From Nitrospirota bacterium (lineage in GTDB: Bacteria > Nitrospirota > Nitrospiria > Nitrospirales > NS-4): a DNA stretch of 15,141 nucleotides. Positions 1 through 7,504 of this stretch are shown here, piece by piece. The stretch spans positions 1 to 15,141 of the forward strand of contig VBOF01000074.1 in assembly GCA_005877855.1 (NCBI GenBank), in the 5' to 3' direction. A program made the translations under genes and the position numbers. The first letter of the stretch is position 1. Each line of letters begins with the position of its first letter. Under the pieces are notes generated by a model. It was not told the DNA's origin. It saw only the letters and a list, made by a program, of their open reading frames with translations, and did not search any database.

Positions 1-2
1 AT

Positions 3-1400
3 GAAACGGCGGTCGGCGGTGGCATCCTGATCCGCTGGCTTGGTGTCCCATGGTGCCTCCTCTTCTTTGGGCTTGCTCATCCTGCACCTGCTGCGGAAAC
101 GGGTCCTCCGTCGGAGGGTCGTGTCGAGGTGAAGGCCGAAAGCGAACGAACAGGGACCGTTCCTCCGGAACAAGCCGGAAGTGCTCCTCGCAAAGATACG
201 GTGCCGGGGGAGACGACCGAAAAGGTCTCGGAGGATGTGCATCCCAAGCAGGAGCACGTGTTGAAGTCCCTGCCCGCAAAAGGCGGCTACACGGTAATCC
301 CGCTGCCCGCGTTCGCTTACAGCCGCAACGAGAACTACTGGATCGGCGCGCTGGTGCCGATCCTGAAAGCAAACGACAAGGAGGAGATCGAGGACATCTT
401 CGCGCCGCAGGTCCTGCATAATAAGTTCGTCGGCGAGACCTTCTCCCTCAATTATTATGGATACCGCAACGAAACGGTTCAGTACCGCGCGATCGCCTCC
501 TATGCCACAAAAGTCGAGCGGACTTTCGAGTCGGGGTATAAGAACACGGCAGTGAGCGGAGGGCGGTATATCCTGGCGGCCGAGGCCAACTGGTTCAAGA
601 ACGCCTTCACCCGTTTTTTCGGCATCGGGAACCGCTCGCGTGATGAGGATGAAACGACTTACACCTCGCGGGAAGCGAACATCAGGCTCAGCGCCGGCCT
701 CAACCTGGGTCAGAACTTTTCCGTCCTCTGGACGGAGCGCTGGCGCAATGTCCGGGTCGATGACGGGGTGATCCCGTCGCTGCCCCAGACGAAATCGCGA
801 TTTCCCACCCTCGAAGGCATCGATGGCGCGCAGATCTTCGGGCACCGCCTGACGGCCCTGTACGACAGCCGCGATAATCTGCTCACCCCGGTGCAAGGGA
901 CGTTCGCTTCTGCCTACTTCGAACTTGCCCACAACCTCATTCACGACGAGCCTGACCGGTGGTTCAGGGTGGCCATTGATGCCCGCCATCTGATTCCCCA
1001 CGCCTCGGGGCGCATGGTGTTCGTGGGCCGCGTCCTGATCGACAAGGTCTTCAGCCAGGGCATCCCCTTCTACGAGCGGCCGACTCTGGGGGGGGAGAAC
1101 ACGCTCCGCGGGTTCGGCTTGAACAGGTTCGTTGATGACAACCTGTACCTGGTCAATCTCGAGGAGCGCATCCGCATCTACGAAAAGCGGATATTCGATA
1201 ATCCCATCGAGCTGGAGGTGGCGCCGTTTTTGGACTTCGGGCGGGTGAACAACCATTTCCTCAGCCGCCTTACGAAAACGCAGTTCAACCCCGGCGTTGG
1301 AATCCGCGCCCTCTCCCGGCCCAACGTCGTGGGCCGATTGGACGTGGGGTACGGGAAGGACGGCGGCAATGTTTTCGTCGGGCTGGATTATCCCTTTTAG
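3..1400 (+). CDS. POTRA-less Omp85 / surface antigen (D15) family outer-membrane barrel, 5' end uncertain
   Basis: The frame is open from the window edge to TAG at 1398-1400. A GTG at 129 is the first conventional start, but the codons before it encode a convincing signal peptide: a hydrophobic stretch around WCLLFFGLA, then AHPAPAA before ETG. The true start is therefore upstream, either at CTG 27-29 or outside the window. After a charged, low-complexity linker of about 60 residues comes an all-beta region with Omp85 hallmarks: YDSRDN..P..G near 868-900, the barrel L6-type motif LRGF at 1104-1115 inside GGENTLRGFGLNRF, and a C-terminal Phe (GLDYPF) typical of BamA-recognised barrels. No POTRA-sized region exists, so it resembles the POTRA-less Omp85 branch rather than BamA or TamA. 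Substrate unknown. It is followed after 15 bases by an exported repeat protein, probably co-transcribed. Family fairly sure, role not. Confidence 0.8.
   Translation, partial: ETAVGGGILIRWLGVPWCLLFFGLAHPAPAAETGPPSEGRVEVKAESERTGTVPPEQAGSAPRKDTVPGETTEKVSEDVHPKQEHVLKSLPAKGGYTVIPLPAFAYSRNENYWIGALVPILKANDKEEIEDIFAPQVLHNKFVGETFSLNYYGYRNETVQYRAIASYATKVERTFESGYKNTAVSGGRYILAAEANWFKNAFTRFFGIGNRSRDEDETTYTSREANIRLSAGLNLGQNFSVLWTERWRNVRVDDGVIPSLPQTKSRFPTLEGIDGAQIFGHRLTALYDSRDNLLTPVQGTFASAYFELAHNLIHDEPDRWFRVAIDARHLIPHASGRMVFVGRVLIDKVFSQGIPFYERPTLGGENTLRGFGLNRFVDDNLYLVNLEERIRIYEKRIFDNPIELEVAPFLDFGRVNNHFLSRLTKTQFNPGVGIRALSRPNVVGRLDVGYGKDGGNVFVGLDYPF
1088..1095 (+). repeat. Homopolymer G8 inside the Omp85-like gene
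   Basis: Eight consecutive G residues lie in the coding sequence just before the LRGF motif (codons ctg ggg ggg gag). The frame is open as read. Tracts of this length can slip in replication and are also prone to sequencing error. Confidence 0.9.
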
Positions 1401-1415
1401 CGTGGGCCGGCGACT

Positions 1416-2510
1416 GTGAGGCCACGCTGCTTCCTGCTCTTGCTCGCGGCGCTGCTCCAGGTCGCCCTCGCGGCGACCGCTTGGGCGGCCTGCACGGTGG
1501 AGCGGGCGGTGCCCGGCGAGCCCGCGCTCTTCGTCAGGCACTTCAGCTCGGAGTGTACCAGGGCGGATCGCGCCGCGCAGGCGGTGCCGGCGGGCGAGAT
1601 TCTCGAGGCCCTGAAGACCGGCAAGGGCGTGTCCATCCAGAACGGGGTGGTCTCTGGCGATCTCCTGCTGACCCGCCTTCCGACGGTGCCGCTGGCATCG
1701 GTTGCCCTGCCGCCCCCGGTGCTCGCGACCATGGCGGGATCTTCCGTCGCCGAGGCCCGCGTGATCCGCGGGCCGTTCGTGATCCGAGATTCAGTCTTCG
1801 ACGGTTTCCTTGACACCCAGCTCAAGCCGGACATGGTCGAGCATCGGATGCTGGGCGACATGATGGTCATCCAGGGACCCGTTGCGTTCCACGGCACCAC
1901 CTTCACGAAGAGCGTGGACCTCTCCCGGACGATCTTCCTGGCGCCGGTGGACAGCTCCGAGGCCGTGTTCCTGAGCAACGCGTTCTTCCTCACGTGCATC
2001 TTCGACAAAGCGGCGAGCTTCGAGAAGACGGCGTTCGCCGGGCACACCCGCTACTATCGCGCGGTCTTTCACGAACCGGTCACGTTCCTGCGCGCCGGGT
2101 TCAGCGGGCTGACGAATTTCCTCGCTGTCACGTTCAAGAAGGAGTCGAGCTTCTCGCGCGCCTATTTCAAGATGGGCACCGGGTTCTCGGGCAGCAAGTT
2201 CGAAGGGATCTCGGACTTCTCGGAGGCCGTGTTCGAGAAGAACGTCTTCTTCATGCATGCCGTCTTCGTCGCGGACACCTACTTCCGGCGCGCCACGTTT
2301 CGCGGCGAAGCCAACTTCTCCGACGCCAACTTCAAAGCCAAGGACGACTTTGCCAAGGTCTTCTACCAGCAAGGGCCCAACTTCACCCGCGCCAAGTTTG
2401 CCACCCCCCGCTCCTCTGCCGGGTTCGAGAACCCCGTGTTTCTGGCCATCGTGGGGACGGCTCTCCTGATTTTCCTGATCGCCTTCATCATGATCCTGAA
2501 AAAGGGGTAG
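1416..2510 (+). CDS. Exported pentapeptide-like (11-residue) repeat protein with C-terminal membrane anchor
   Basis: 364 residues from a GTG start 15 bases after the preceding stop; the first residues encode a signal peptide (LLLLAALLQVALA, cleavage near AWA/ACT). Residues about 153-328 are sixteen uninterrupted 11-residue units of the form xxxxxF-xxAxF (for example RGEANFSDANF). This is the Pentapeptide_3/4-like pattern, expected to form a right-handed quadrilateral beta-helix. A hydrophobic segment at about 341-361 ends in Lys-Lys-Gly, so the protein should be anchored at the C-terminus with its repeat body in the periplasm. Function is unknown. Pairing with the upstream barrel suggests an envelope role (inference). 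It is not a gyrase-protecting Qnr/MfpA-type protein, because it is exported and lacks the canonical A(D/N)Lxx repeat. Confidence 0.8.
   Translation: MRPRCFLLLLAALLQVALAATAWAACTVERAVPGEPALFVRHFSSECTRADRAAQAVPAGEILEALKTGKGVSIQNGVVSGDLLLTRLPTVPLASVALPPPVLATMAGSSVAEARVIRGPFVIRDSVFDGFLDTQLKPDMVEHRMLGDMMVIQGPVAFHGTTFTKSVDLSRTIFLAPVDSSEAVFLSNAFFLTCIFDKAASFEKTAFAGHTRYYRAVFHEPVTFLRAGFSGLTNFLAVTFKKESSFSRAYFKMGTGFSGSKFEGISDFSEAVFEKNVFFMHAVFVADTYFRRATFRGEANFSDANFKAKDDFAKVFYQQGPNFTRAKFATPRSSAGFENPVFLAIVGTALLIFLIAFIMILKKG
1872..2399 (+). repeat. Sixteen in-frame 33-bp units encoding 11-residue repeats
   Basis: The translated units align without gaps at exactly 11 residues. Phe (or Tyr) sits at position 11 in all sixteen, Phe at position 6 in most, and Ala often at position 9. 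DNA identity between units is low, so this is an old protein-level repeat and not a recent tandem duplication. Confidence 0.85.
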
Positions 2511-2535
2511 CGCCCACTATATCTTGAAGGCCGAC

Positions 2536-2563
2536 TTGCCTTTTGCCCTAAATCTGGTATATT
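2536..2563 (+). promoter_or_regulatory. Putative sigma-70 promoter with extended -10 for scpAB
   Basis: TTGCCT at 2536-2541 and TATATT at 2558-2563 are separated by 16 bases. TGG directly precedes the -10 hexamer, giving an extended -10 element. Transcription would begin near 2570, only a few bases before the scpA ATG at 2573, so the mRNA would be leaderless or nearly so. No clear Shine-Dalgarno precedes that ATG. Confidence 0.5.
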
Positions 2564-2572
2564 CAGGCCTCT

Positions 2573-3385
2573 ATGGCGGAGAATTGTGACACCGGTTTCG
2601 ATCCGGCGGAGGACTCCTATCGTATTCGCCTGAACGAGTTCGAGGGTCCGCTGGACCTCCTGCTGCATCTGATCAAGAAGGATGAGATCAACATCTACGA
2701 CATCCCAATCGCGACGATCACCAAACAGTACCTCGACTACGTCAAAATGATGAAGTCGCTGAACTTGGTCGTGGCTGGCGAGTTTCTGGTGATGGCGGCC
2801 ACGCTGATCCACATCAAATCGCGGATGCTCCTGCCCGTTGAATCCGACGGGGACGACGAGGACGAGACAGACGAAGACCCCAGGGCCGAGCTGGTCCGCC
2901 GGCTCCTGGAATACAAGCGGTTCAAGGAGGCGGCCGGCGAGTTGGGGCAGCGCGGCCAGCAGTGGCGGGAGGTCTTCGGCCGTCAGCCGATTGTCGACGC
3001 GCGTGGTCAGGGTCTGCAGGGGGATGAGGACGGCGCGCTGCTGGAGCTGACGCTATTCGATTTGGTGGATGCTCTGCAGGGAGTGCTGCAGCGGGTTCCG
3101 GCGAAGACGCTGATCGAGGTGACGGCCGATCACCTGACGGTCAAGGACCGCATGAATTACATCCTGGAGCGGCTGGAGCACGAGCCCGCCCTGCCGTTTG
3201 AAGCCCTGTTCTCGCCCGACGAAGGGCGGCTGGTCGTGATCGTCACGTTCTTGGGCTTGCTGGAGTTGATGCGGATCAAGCTGGTTCGCGTCTTTCAGGC
3301 CGAGGCCTTCGAGCCCATCCTCCTGTTCCGGACGTTCCTGCCGGTGGCGGTCGAGGATGCAGAATCAGAGGAGAATGCACTCTGA
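2573..3385 (+). CDS. scpA: ScpA, kleisin subunit of the SMC-ScpAB condensin complex
   Basis: ScpA is the kleisin that, with ScpB and SMC, organises and segregates the chromosome. The 270-residue protein has the diagnostic N-terminal signature FEGPLDLLLHLIKK near residues 22-35, followed by INIYDIPIATIT and a helical domain that binds the SMC neck. A long acidic patch (DGDDEDETDEDP) follows at about 87-98. The C-terminal winged-helix region near residues 215-260 (VVIVTFLGLLELMRIK) binds the SMC head. Length is usual for the family. The N-terminus carries about 16 residues more than many homologues before YRIRLNEFEG. The stop TGA overlaps the scpB ATG by one base, so translation is probably coupled. 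The call is secure; use of the ATG at 2573 is likely but lacks a strong ribosome site. Confidence 0.96.
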   Translation: MAENCDTGFDPAEDSYRIRLNEFEGPLDLLLHLIKKDEINIYDIPIATITKQYLDYVKMMKSLNLVVAGEFLVMAATLIHIKSRMLLPVESDGDDEDETDEDPRAELVRRLLEYKRFKEAAGELGQRGQQWREVFGRQPIVDARGQGLQGDEDGALLELTLFDLVDALQGVLQRVPAKTLIEVTADHLTVKDRMNYILERLEHEPALPFEALFSPDEGRLVVIVTFLGLLELMRIKLVRVFQAEAFEPILLFRTFLPVAVEDAESEENAL

Positions 3386-4080
3386 TGACGACGGAAACGG
3401 TAGAAGCCGTGTTGGAACACGACGGCCCCACCGGAAATGGGAACGACAACACCAGCCCCTTGTCGGGGCTGAAGGGTATCCTCGAAGCGATCCTCTTCGT
3501 GTCCGGAGAGCCCCTCTCCGTGGACCGCATGCTGGGGGTGGTCGAGGGCGTGTCCCGCGCGGAGCTGGTGGGCGCCCTGCAAGCGCTCCAGGCTGACTAT
3601 GCGGTAGAGGGGCGAGGGCTACAACTAGTCGAAGTCGCCGGTGGATTCCAGATCGCCACACGGCCGGACTGCGCGCCCTGGATCAAGCGGTTGGAGAGGG
3701 CCAAGGAGGGCGCCAGGCTGTCGCGCTCGGCCATGGAGACGATGGCCATCGTTGCCTACAAGCAGCCGGTGGTCCGCGCCGAGATCGAGCAGATCCGGGG
3801 CGTGGATTCCGCAGGCGTGTTGAAAACGCTCCTCGAACGCCGGCTGATCCGCATCGTCGGGCGGAAAGACGCCCCCGGCCGTCCCATCCTGTACGGGACG
3901 ACGAGACAGTTCCTCCAGGCGTTCGGGCTGAAGGACCTGAAGGACCTGCCAGCGCTCCGGGACATCACGGAGCTGAAGCAGGCCGAGCCGTTCACAGTGC
4001 CGAATCGGGACGCAGACGTCGATGTCTCTCCGGACGAGGACCGGGCTTCCACGTCTGAAACCGAATCCAAGGACGCGTAA
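3385..4080 (+). CDS. scpB: ScpB, winged-helix partner of ScpA in the SMC complex
   Basis: ScpB dimers bind ScpA and adjust the SMC-kleisin ring during chromosome condensation. The 231-residue protein has the usual two winged-helix domains: the first starts at GILEAILFVSGEPLS (about residues 29-43), the second contains METMAIVAYKQPV (about 117-129), the VD..GVLKTLLERRLI recognition region, and the GRPILYGTT wing. A Thr/Ser/Glu-rich tail of about 35 residues follows GLKDLKDLP. The start ATG overlaps the scpA stop (TGATG), with a GAGGAG-type site upstream inside scpA. The gene ends only six bases from the stop of a converging gene on the other strand, with no hairpin terminator between them. Confidence 0.96.
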   Translation: MTTETVEAVLEHDGPTGNGNDNTSPLSGLKGILEAILFVSGEPLSVDRMLGVVEGVSRAELVGALQALQADYAVEGRGLQLVEVAGGFQIATRPDCAPWIKRLERAKEGARLSRSAMETMAIVAYKQPVVRAEIEQIRGVDSAGVLKTLLERRLIRIVGRKDAPGRPILYGTTRQFLQAFGLKDLKDLPALRDITELKQAEPFTVPNRDADVDVSPDEDRASTSETESKDA

Positions 4081-4086
4081 CGGCGT

Positions 4087-4653
4087 TCAGGGGGTTCGCG
4101 GAGTCTCAGGGGGAGACGTCGCGGGTTGTGGTGTCACCCGGCTCTTTGGCATGACCGCCACGCTGGTGCAGGTGCCCCCGGCCTCGTCCACGCGTTGCTC
4201 CACGATCTTGACATCCTGAAGTAACTCGTTGACGGTTTCCTCCCGCACCACCTCAATATCCTGTTCGACCGGCGCCCCCGTGCGCTCACGCACGCGATCC
4301 ACGGCGTGTTCCTTTACCCAGACGCGGATTTGCTTGGCCACCTCGGCGCGGGCAGCGAGCTCTGAGACACGCCGGCAGACCAGGCGTCCCTTGGACAGGT
4401 CGCCCTGGCCGGTGCCCATCAGGTACTGGTCAGCAGGATATGACGACGCGATCGCAGGTGGCTGGACTGCAGGCTCCTTTCCCTGCGGTGGTTGCTGTTC
4501 CATCTTGTGCAGTTCTTGGAAGAGTTGGTTCGAGCCCTGTTGCGGAGACGCGGACTGCTCTGCGGCGCTTACGCAAACGGGACAGAACAGCATCGCCACG
4601 CAGAGGGAGATCCCCTTCCAGCTTGCCTTACGAGCCTTACCATGTGCGCTCAT
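4087..4653 (-). CDS. Exported LPP20-like periplasmic protein
   Basis: The frame stays open further upstream, but the start at 4653 is preferred: a strong AGGAGG lies four bases before it, and a clean signal peptide follows (CVAMLFCPVCVSA, cleavage near residue 30). The mature 158 residues begin with a Gln/Pro-rich stretch. Then comes a region resembling the LPP20 lipoprotein / FlgT-N fold: DQYLMGTGQGD at about 75-85, an alpha-helical AARAEVAKQIRVWV, and a closing beta segment ending VAVMP. A Pro/Thr-rich tail ends the protein. No lipobox is present, so it should be soluble in the periplasm. It follows the broken LPP20-like gene by 34 bases on the same strand, which implies one operon. The function of this family is poorly known. 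The family call is a motif-level judgement. Confidence 0.65.
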   Translation of the reverse strand: MSAHGKARKASWKGISLCVAMLFCPVCVSAAEQSASPQQGSNQLFQELHKMEQQPPQGKEPAVQPPAIASSYPADQYLMGTGQGDLSKGRLVCRRVSELAARAEVAKQIRVWVKEHAVDRVRERTGAPVEQDIEVVREETVNELLQDVKIVEQRVDEAGGTCTSVAVMPKSRVTPQPATSPPETPRTP

Positions 4654-4664
4654 AATCCCTCCTT
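4654..4664 (-). promoter_or_regulatory. Strong ribosome binding site deciding the start at 4653
   Basis: The minus strand reads AAGGAGGGATT immediately before ATG (4653-4651). This near-perfect anti-16S match argues for the internal ATG instead of any upstream start in the same open frame. Confidence 0.8.
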
Positions 4665-4687
4665 CTGCATCCTGCAGTCCAACGGTC

Positions 4688-5667
4688 TTACCGTCGGTGT
4701 TGGCCCCCGTCACCGGAGCGTTTGGGGTTTGTGCCGGAAGCCTGGCGCGGCAGCACAAACGGCGTGCGCGACACATGGTGATGCTGATGCGACTGGATCT
4801 GGTTGAGCGTCGGTGGGAGGGGACGTGGTGATGGAGGCTGCGCGAGCTGCGAGGGCTTCGCTGGAGAACTTGTCGGCGCGGGCGGTGCGGGCGGAGCCGG
4901 CTGGATCTGCTGAAGAGTCGGTGGTGGTGAACTTCCCGATGATGGGAACTGGGGCCGTGCAGGCTGTGGTTGCGGCGGCACAGACGGCACCCCTGGGATG
5001 GTGATCACCCGCTGAATGATGACGAGGTGCGGATTCATGGGGTTCACCTGTCCTGCCTGGACAAGGAGGCTTTGTACCTGCCCCAGTCCGGTCCAAGGGC
5101 TGGGGTGCACGACCGGCGTGACCAGCACCCAATCCGTCCAGGCCTGAGAGACGAGCGCATCGGATTGGAGATTGTTCAGCACTTGTTGGCGTTGCTGGCT
5201 GACAACCTGGACCTGGTCCGGCGTTGCCGCGGTCGCCAGGGCCTGGTTGGCCGCCTCCAGTTGCTGGTGGAGTTGGTCGACCTCGGTCTTCAGGGTTACG
5301 AGCTCACGCCGAGCGTCCTCGTTTTGGCGCAGTGCGGCAATGGCCTGCACGACGTCGTCCGGATCCACCTGGGCGGTCAAGTCCACGCGAATCACCACCG
5401 TGTCTCCCTCGAGGCGGGTGTTGATCTGCTGATCGAGGACCAAGATCAGGCCCGCCGTGTACGTCCGGATCTCGTCTGAAGTCACATCCAGGTTGGTGAC
5501 CACGGTGACGCTCTCAAGGTAGGTCGCGACCTGTCTGCGGTCACGGTCCGCGTCTCCGCGGCGGTTTGTTCCACCCCAACGCTGCTGAGGCTGAAGCAGA
5601 TGAGCAGGAGGGCGGTCAGGAGGTGCCCTCGTTGGAGCGGAAGAAGGTGTGTGGTCTTGGTAGTCAT
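4688..5667 (-). pseudogene. Frameshifted LPP20-like exported protein gene
   Basis: The likely start is ATG 5667-5665, leading into a signal peptide (HLLTALLLICFSLSSVG...TAAETRTVTAD) in one frame; that frame runs into a stop at 5482. The conserved domain is in another frame from about 5533 down: QVATYLESVTVV, DEIRTYTAGLI and DTVVIRVDLTAQVD. A helical coiled-coil-like segment (ELVTLKTEVDQLHQQLEAA) and a long Pro/Gln-rich tail with two PPTL(Q/N)QIQ copies follow, to a stop at 4688. In related proteins as I recall them, TVTA is followed by about 25-30 residues (a YxMGD stretch and a DAxxxA..EAxRxAL helix) before QVATYLES. That stretch is absent here, so a deletion of length 3n+1 at about 5531-5533 explains both the gap and the frame change. 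A sequencing or assembly error remains possible. It sits upstream of the other LPP20-like gene and divergent from gspE. Confidence 0.6.
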
Positions 5668-5678
5668 CGCCTGTGATA

Positions 5679-5690
5679 AGGATAGCACAG
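5679..5690 (-). promoter_or_regulatory. Possible extended -10 promoter for the LPP20-like pair
   Basis: On the minus strand TGC precedes TATCCT (5684-5679), an extended -10 pattern. The predicted start lies only a few bases before the ATG at 5667. No good -35 hexamer is visible, so this is tentative. Confidence 0.3.
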
Positions 5691-5720
5691 TTGGCTGGTT
5701 GCGTGGAGTTCTGGTAAGCT

Positions 5721-5755
5721 TGGTATTCTTCTTGCTTTCTGGCTGGGTGGAGGAG
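5721..5755 (+). promoter_or_regulatory. Possible extended -10 promoter and ribosome site for the gspE operon
   Basis: TGG followed by TATTCT at 5724-5729 gives an extended -10 pattern; TTGCGT at 5699-5704 is a weak -35 with a long 19-base spacer. GGAGGAG at 5749-5755 sits eight bases before the gspE ATG and is a strong Shine-Dalgarno sequence. The promoter part is weak; the ribosome site is clear. Confidence 0.4.
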
Positions 5756-5763
5756 CACTGACT

Positions 5764-7503
5764 ATGGGAAAGGACACGACTCGCTTCGTGAGGCGCAAAC
5801 CCCTCCGTGAGGTGCTGGTTGAGCAGGGCTTAGTCTCGGGGCCTCAACTTGACGCAGTCCTCGGCAAGCTGGAGGACGGACGCGGGCCGTTCGGGCAGGC
5901 GTTGGTGGGGGAGGGTCTCCTCTCCGCGGAGCAGTTGGGCCGGGCGCTGGCGGCCCAGTACGGGTTGTCCTATGAGCCCTTGACCGAGTTCAGGGTGGAC
6001 CCCAGGTTCTATCAAACCATCTCCGTTGAATTGATGTATCGCCATCCGTTTGTGCCGCTCGCCGAACAGGATGGCCTGCTTATCGTTGCCATCCATGACC
6101 CCGGCAATCTGCCGGCCCTGGACGAATTGGAGCTGCTGCTGAAGCGACCCCTCCGGCTGGTGGTCAGCACCCGGGACGCGATTCTGGCGGTCTTGACCCG
6201 GAGCGAAGGGTCGAGCCAGGCGTTGAAGGATATTGAGGCAGACTACCGGCCGATTTTGCTCCGGGAGGACGAGCGGGGCGACGAAGTGCTGTCCATCGAG
6301 AAGATCGCCAAGGACCTGAGCCCAGTGGTCAAGCTCGTGGATACGATCATCTTGAACGCGTTGCAGCGGCGGGCGAGCGATATTCACGTGGAGGCCAGCG
6401 ATCGGGCGGTGCATGTCAAGTATCGGATCGATGGGATCCTGACGCCGGCGCTCGATCCGTTGGACCTCAAGCTCCATGCGCCCTTGATCTCGCGAATCAA
6501 GGTGATGTCGGAGCTGGACATCGCCGAACGGCGAGTTCCCCAGGACGGGCGGTTCCGGATCCGGCTGGACCGGAAGACGGTGGACTTTCGCGTCTCGATC
6601 CTGCCGAGCGCGTTCGGGGAGGTCGTGGTGGTCCGCATCCTGGACAAGGAGTACATCGCGACGGGGGTGGCCGCGTTGCGGCTGGATCGCTTGGGGTTCA
6701 ATGCGGAGGACCTGCGGCGGTTCCGCCGGTCCATCACCGAGCCCTACGGGATGGTGTTGGTGACCGGCCCGACCGGCAGCGGCAAGACCACCTCGCTGTA
6801 CGCTGCGATCAGCGAGATCAATGTGCAAGAGAACAAGGTGATTACGATCGAGGACCCGGTCGAATACCAGCTGGCCGGGGTCGTGCAGATTCCGGTCAAC
6901 GAGAAAAAGGGGTTGACCTTCGCCCGCGGCCTGCGCTCGATCCTGCGCCACGATCCGGACAAAATCATGGTCGGGGAGATCCGGGATGCGGAGACCGCCC
7001 AGATCGCGATCCAGTCGGCGCTGACGGGCCATCTCGTCTTCACCACCGTCCATGCGAACAACGCCTTCGACGTGATCGGCCGGTTTGTGAACATGGGGAT
7101 CGAACCGTATAACTTTGTCTCCTCGCTGAACTGCATTCTGGCTCAGCGGCTGGTGCGGACGATCTGTCCATCCTGCCGGGAAGAGGTCCGGCTGGATCGC
7201 GCGCAGGCCGAGGAGTCGGAGCTCAACTATGACCAGTATCGTGATGTCGCGCTGTCCCAGGGCCGTGGGTGCGAGCACTGCCACGGGACCGGATATCGCG
7301 GTCGTCAATGCATCACGGAGTTCCTGGACCTCACGGATGAGATCAAGGAAATGATCTTGGATCGAAAACCACCGTCCGAGATCCGCAAGCGCGCGGTGTC
7401 CCTCAGCATGACGAGCCTGCGACAAGCAGCCGTGGAGAAGTTACGCGCAGGGGTGACTACGCTGGCTGAGATCAACCGGGTGACCTTCATCGAACAGGTG
7501 TGA
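5764..7503 (+). CDS. gspE: GspE/PilB-family secretion/pilus assembly ATPase
   Basis: This cytoplasmic hexameric ATPase powers pseudopilus or pilus extension. The 579 residues show an N-terminal MshEN/T2SSE_N domain (about 10-150) with two short repeats. The catalytic domain has Walker A GPTGSGKT at 335-342, an aspartate-box region (ITIEDPVEYQ, about 360-369), Walker B around MVGEIRD with Glu405, and a His box (LTGHLVFTTVHAN). A zinc-binding CxxC...CxxC pair lies at Cys468/471 and Cys503/506. The four cysteines and full length mark a GspE/PilB assembly ATPase and not a PilT retraction ATPase. The RLG core of the c-di-GMP-binding MshEN motif is not intact in either copy (PLRE and PFGQ), so c-di-GMP binding is doubtful. 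It opens an operon with the next gene one base away. GspE versus PilB cannot be decided from this protein alone. Confidence 0.93.
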   Translation: MGKDTTRFVRRKPLREVLVEQGLVSGPQLDAVLGKLEDGRGPFGQALVGEGLLSAEQLGRALAAQYGLSYEPLTEFRVDPRFYQTISVELMYRHPFVPLAEQDGLLIVAIHDPGNLPALDELELLLKRPLRLVVSTRDAILAVLTRSEGSSQALKDIEADYRPILLREDERGDEVLSIEKIAKDLSPVVKLVDTIILNALQRRASDIHVEASDRAVHVKYRIDGILTPALDPLDLKLHAPLISRIKVMSELDIAERRVPQDGRFRIRLDRKTVDFRVSILPSAFGEVVVVRILDKEYIATGVAALRLDRLGFNAEDLRRFRRSITEPYGMVLVTGPTGSGKTTSLYAAISEINVQENKVITIEDPVEYQLAGVVQIPVNEKKGLTFARGLRSILRHDPDKIMVGEIRDAETAQIAIQSALTGHLVFTTVHANNAFDVIGRFVNMGIEPYNFVSSLNCILAQRLVRTICPSCREEVRLDRAQAEESELNYDQYRDVALSQGRGCEHCHGTGYRGRQCITEFLDLTDEIKEMILDRKPPSEIRKRAVSLSMTSLRQAAVEKLRAGVTTLAEINRVTFIEQV

Positions 7504-7504
7504 G

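Noticed and set aside
1..30. Short plus-strand frame from the first base (MKRRSAVAS, stop at 28-30), possibly the tail of an upstream gene
   Set aside because: Nine codons cannot be assigned, and the in-window ATG has no visible context; it may be the 3' end of a gene outside the window or chance.
5830..7425. Long minus-strand open frame opposite gspE
   Set aside because: It is antisense to a clearly conserved ATPase, has biased composition and no recognisable domain; it is a by-product of high-GC codon use.
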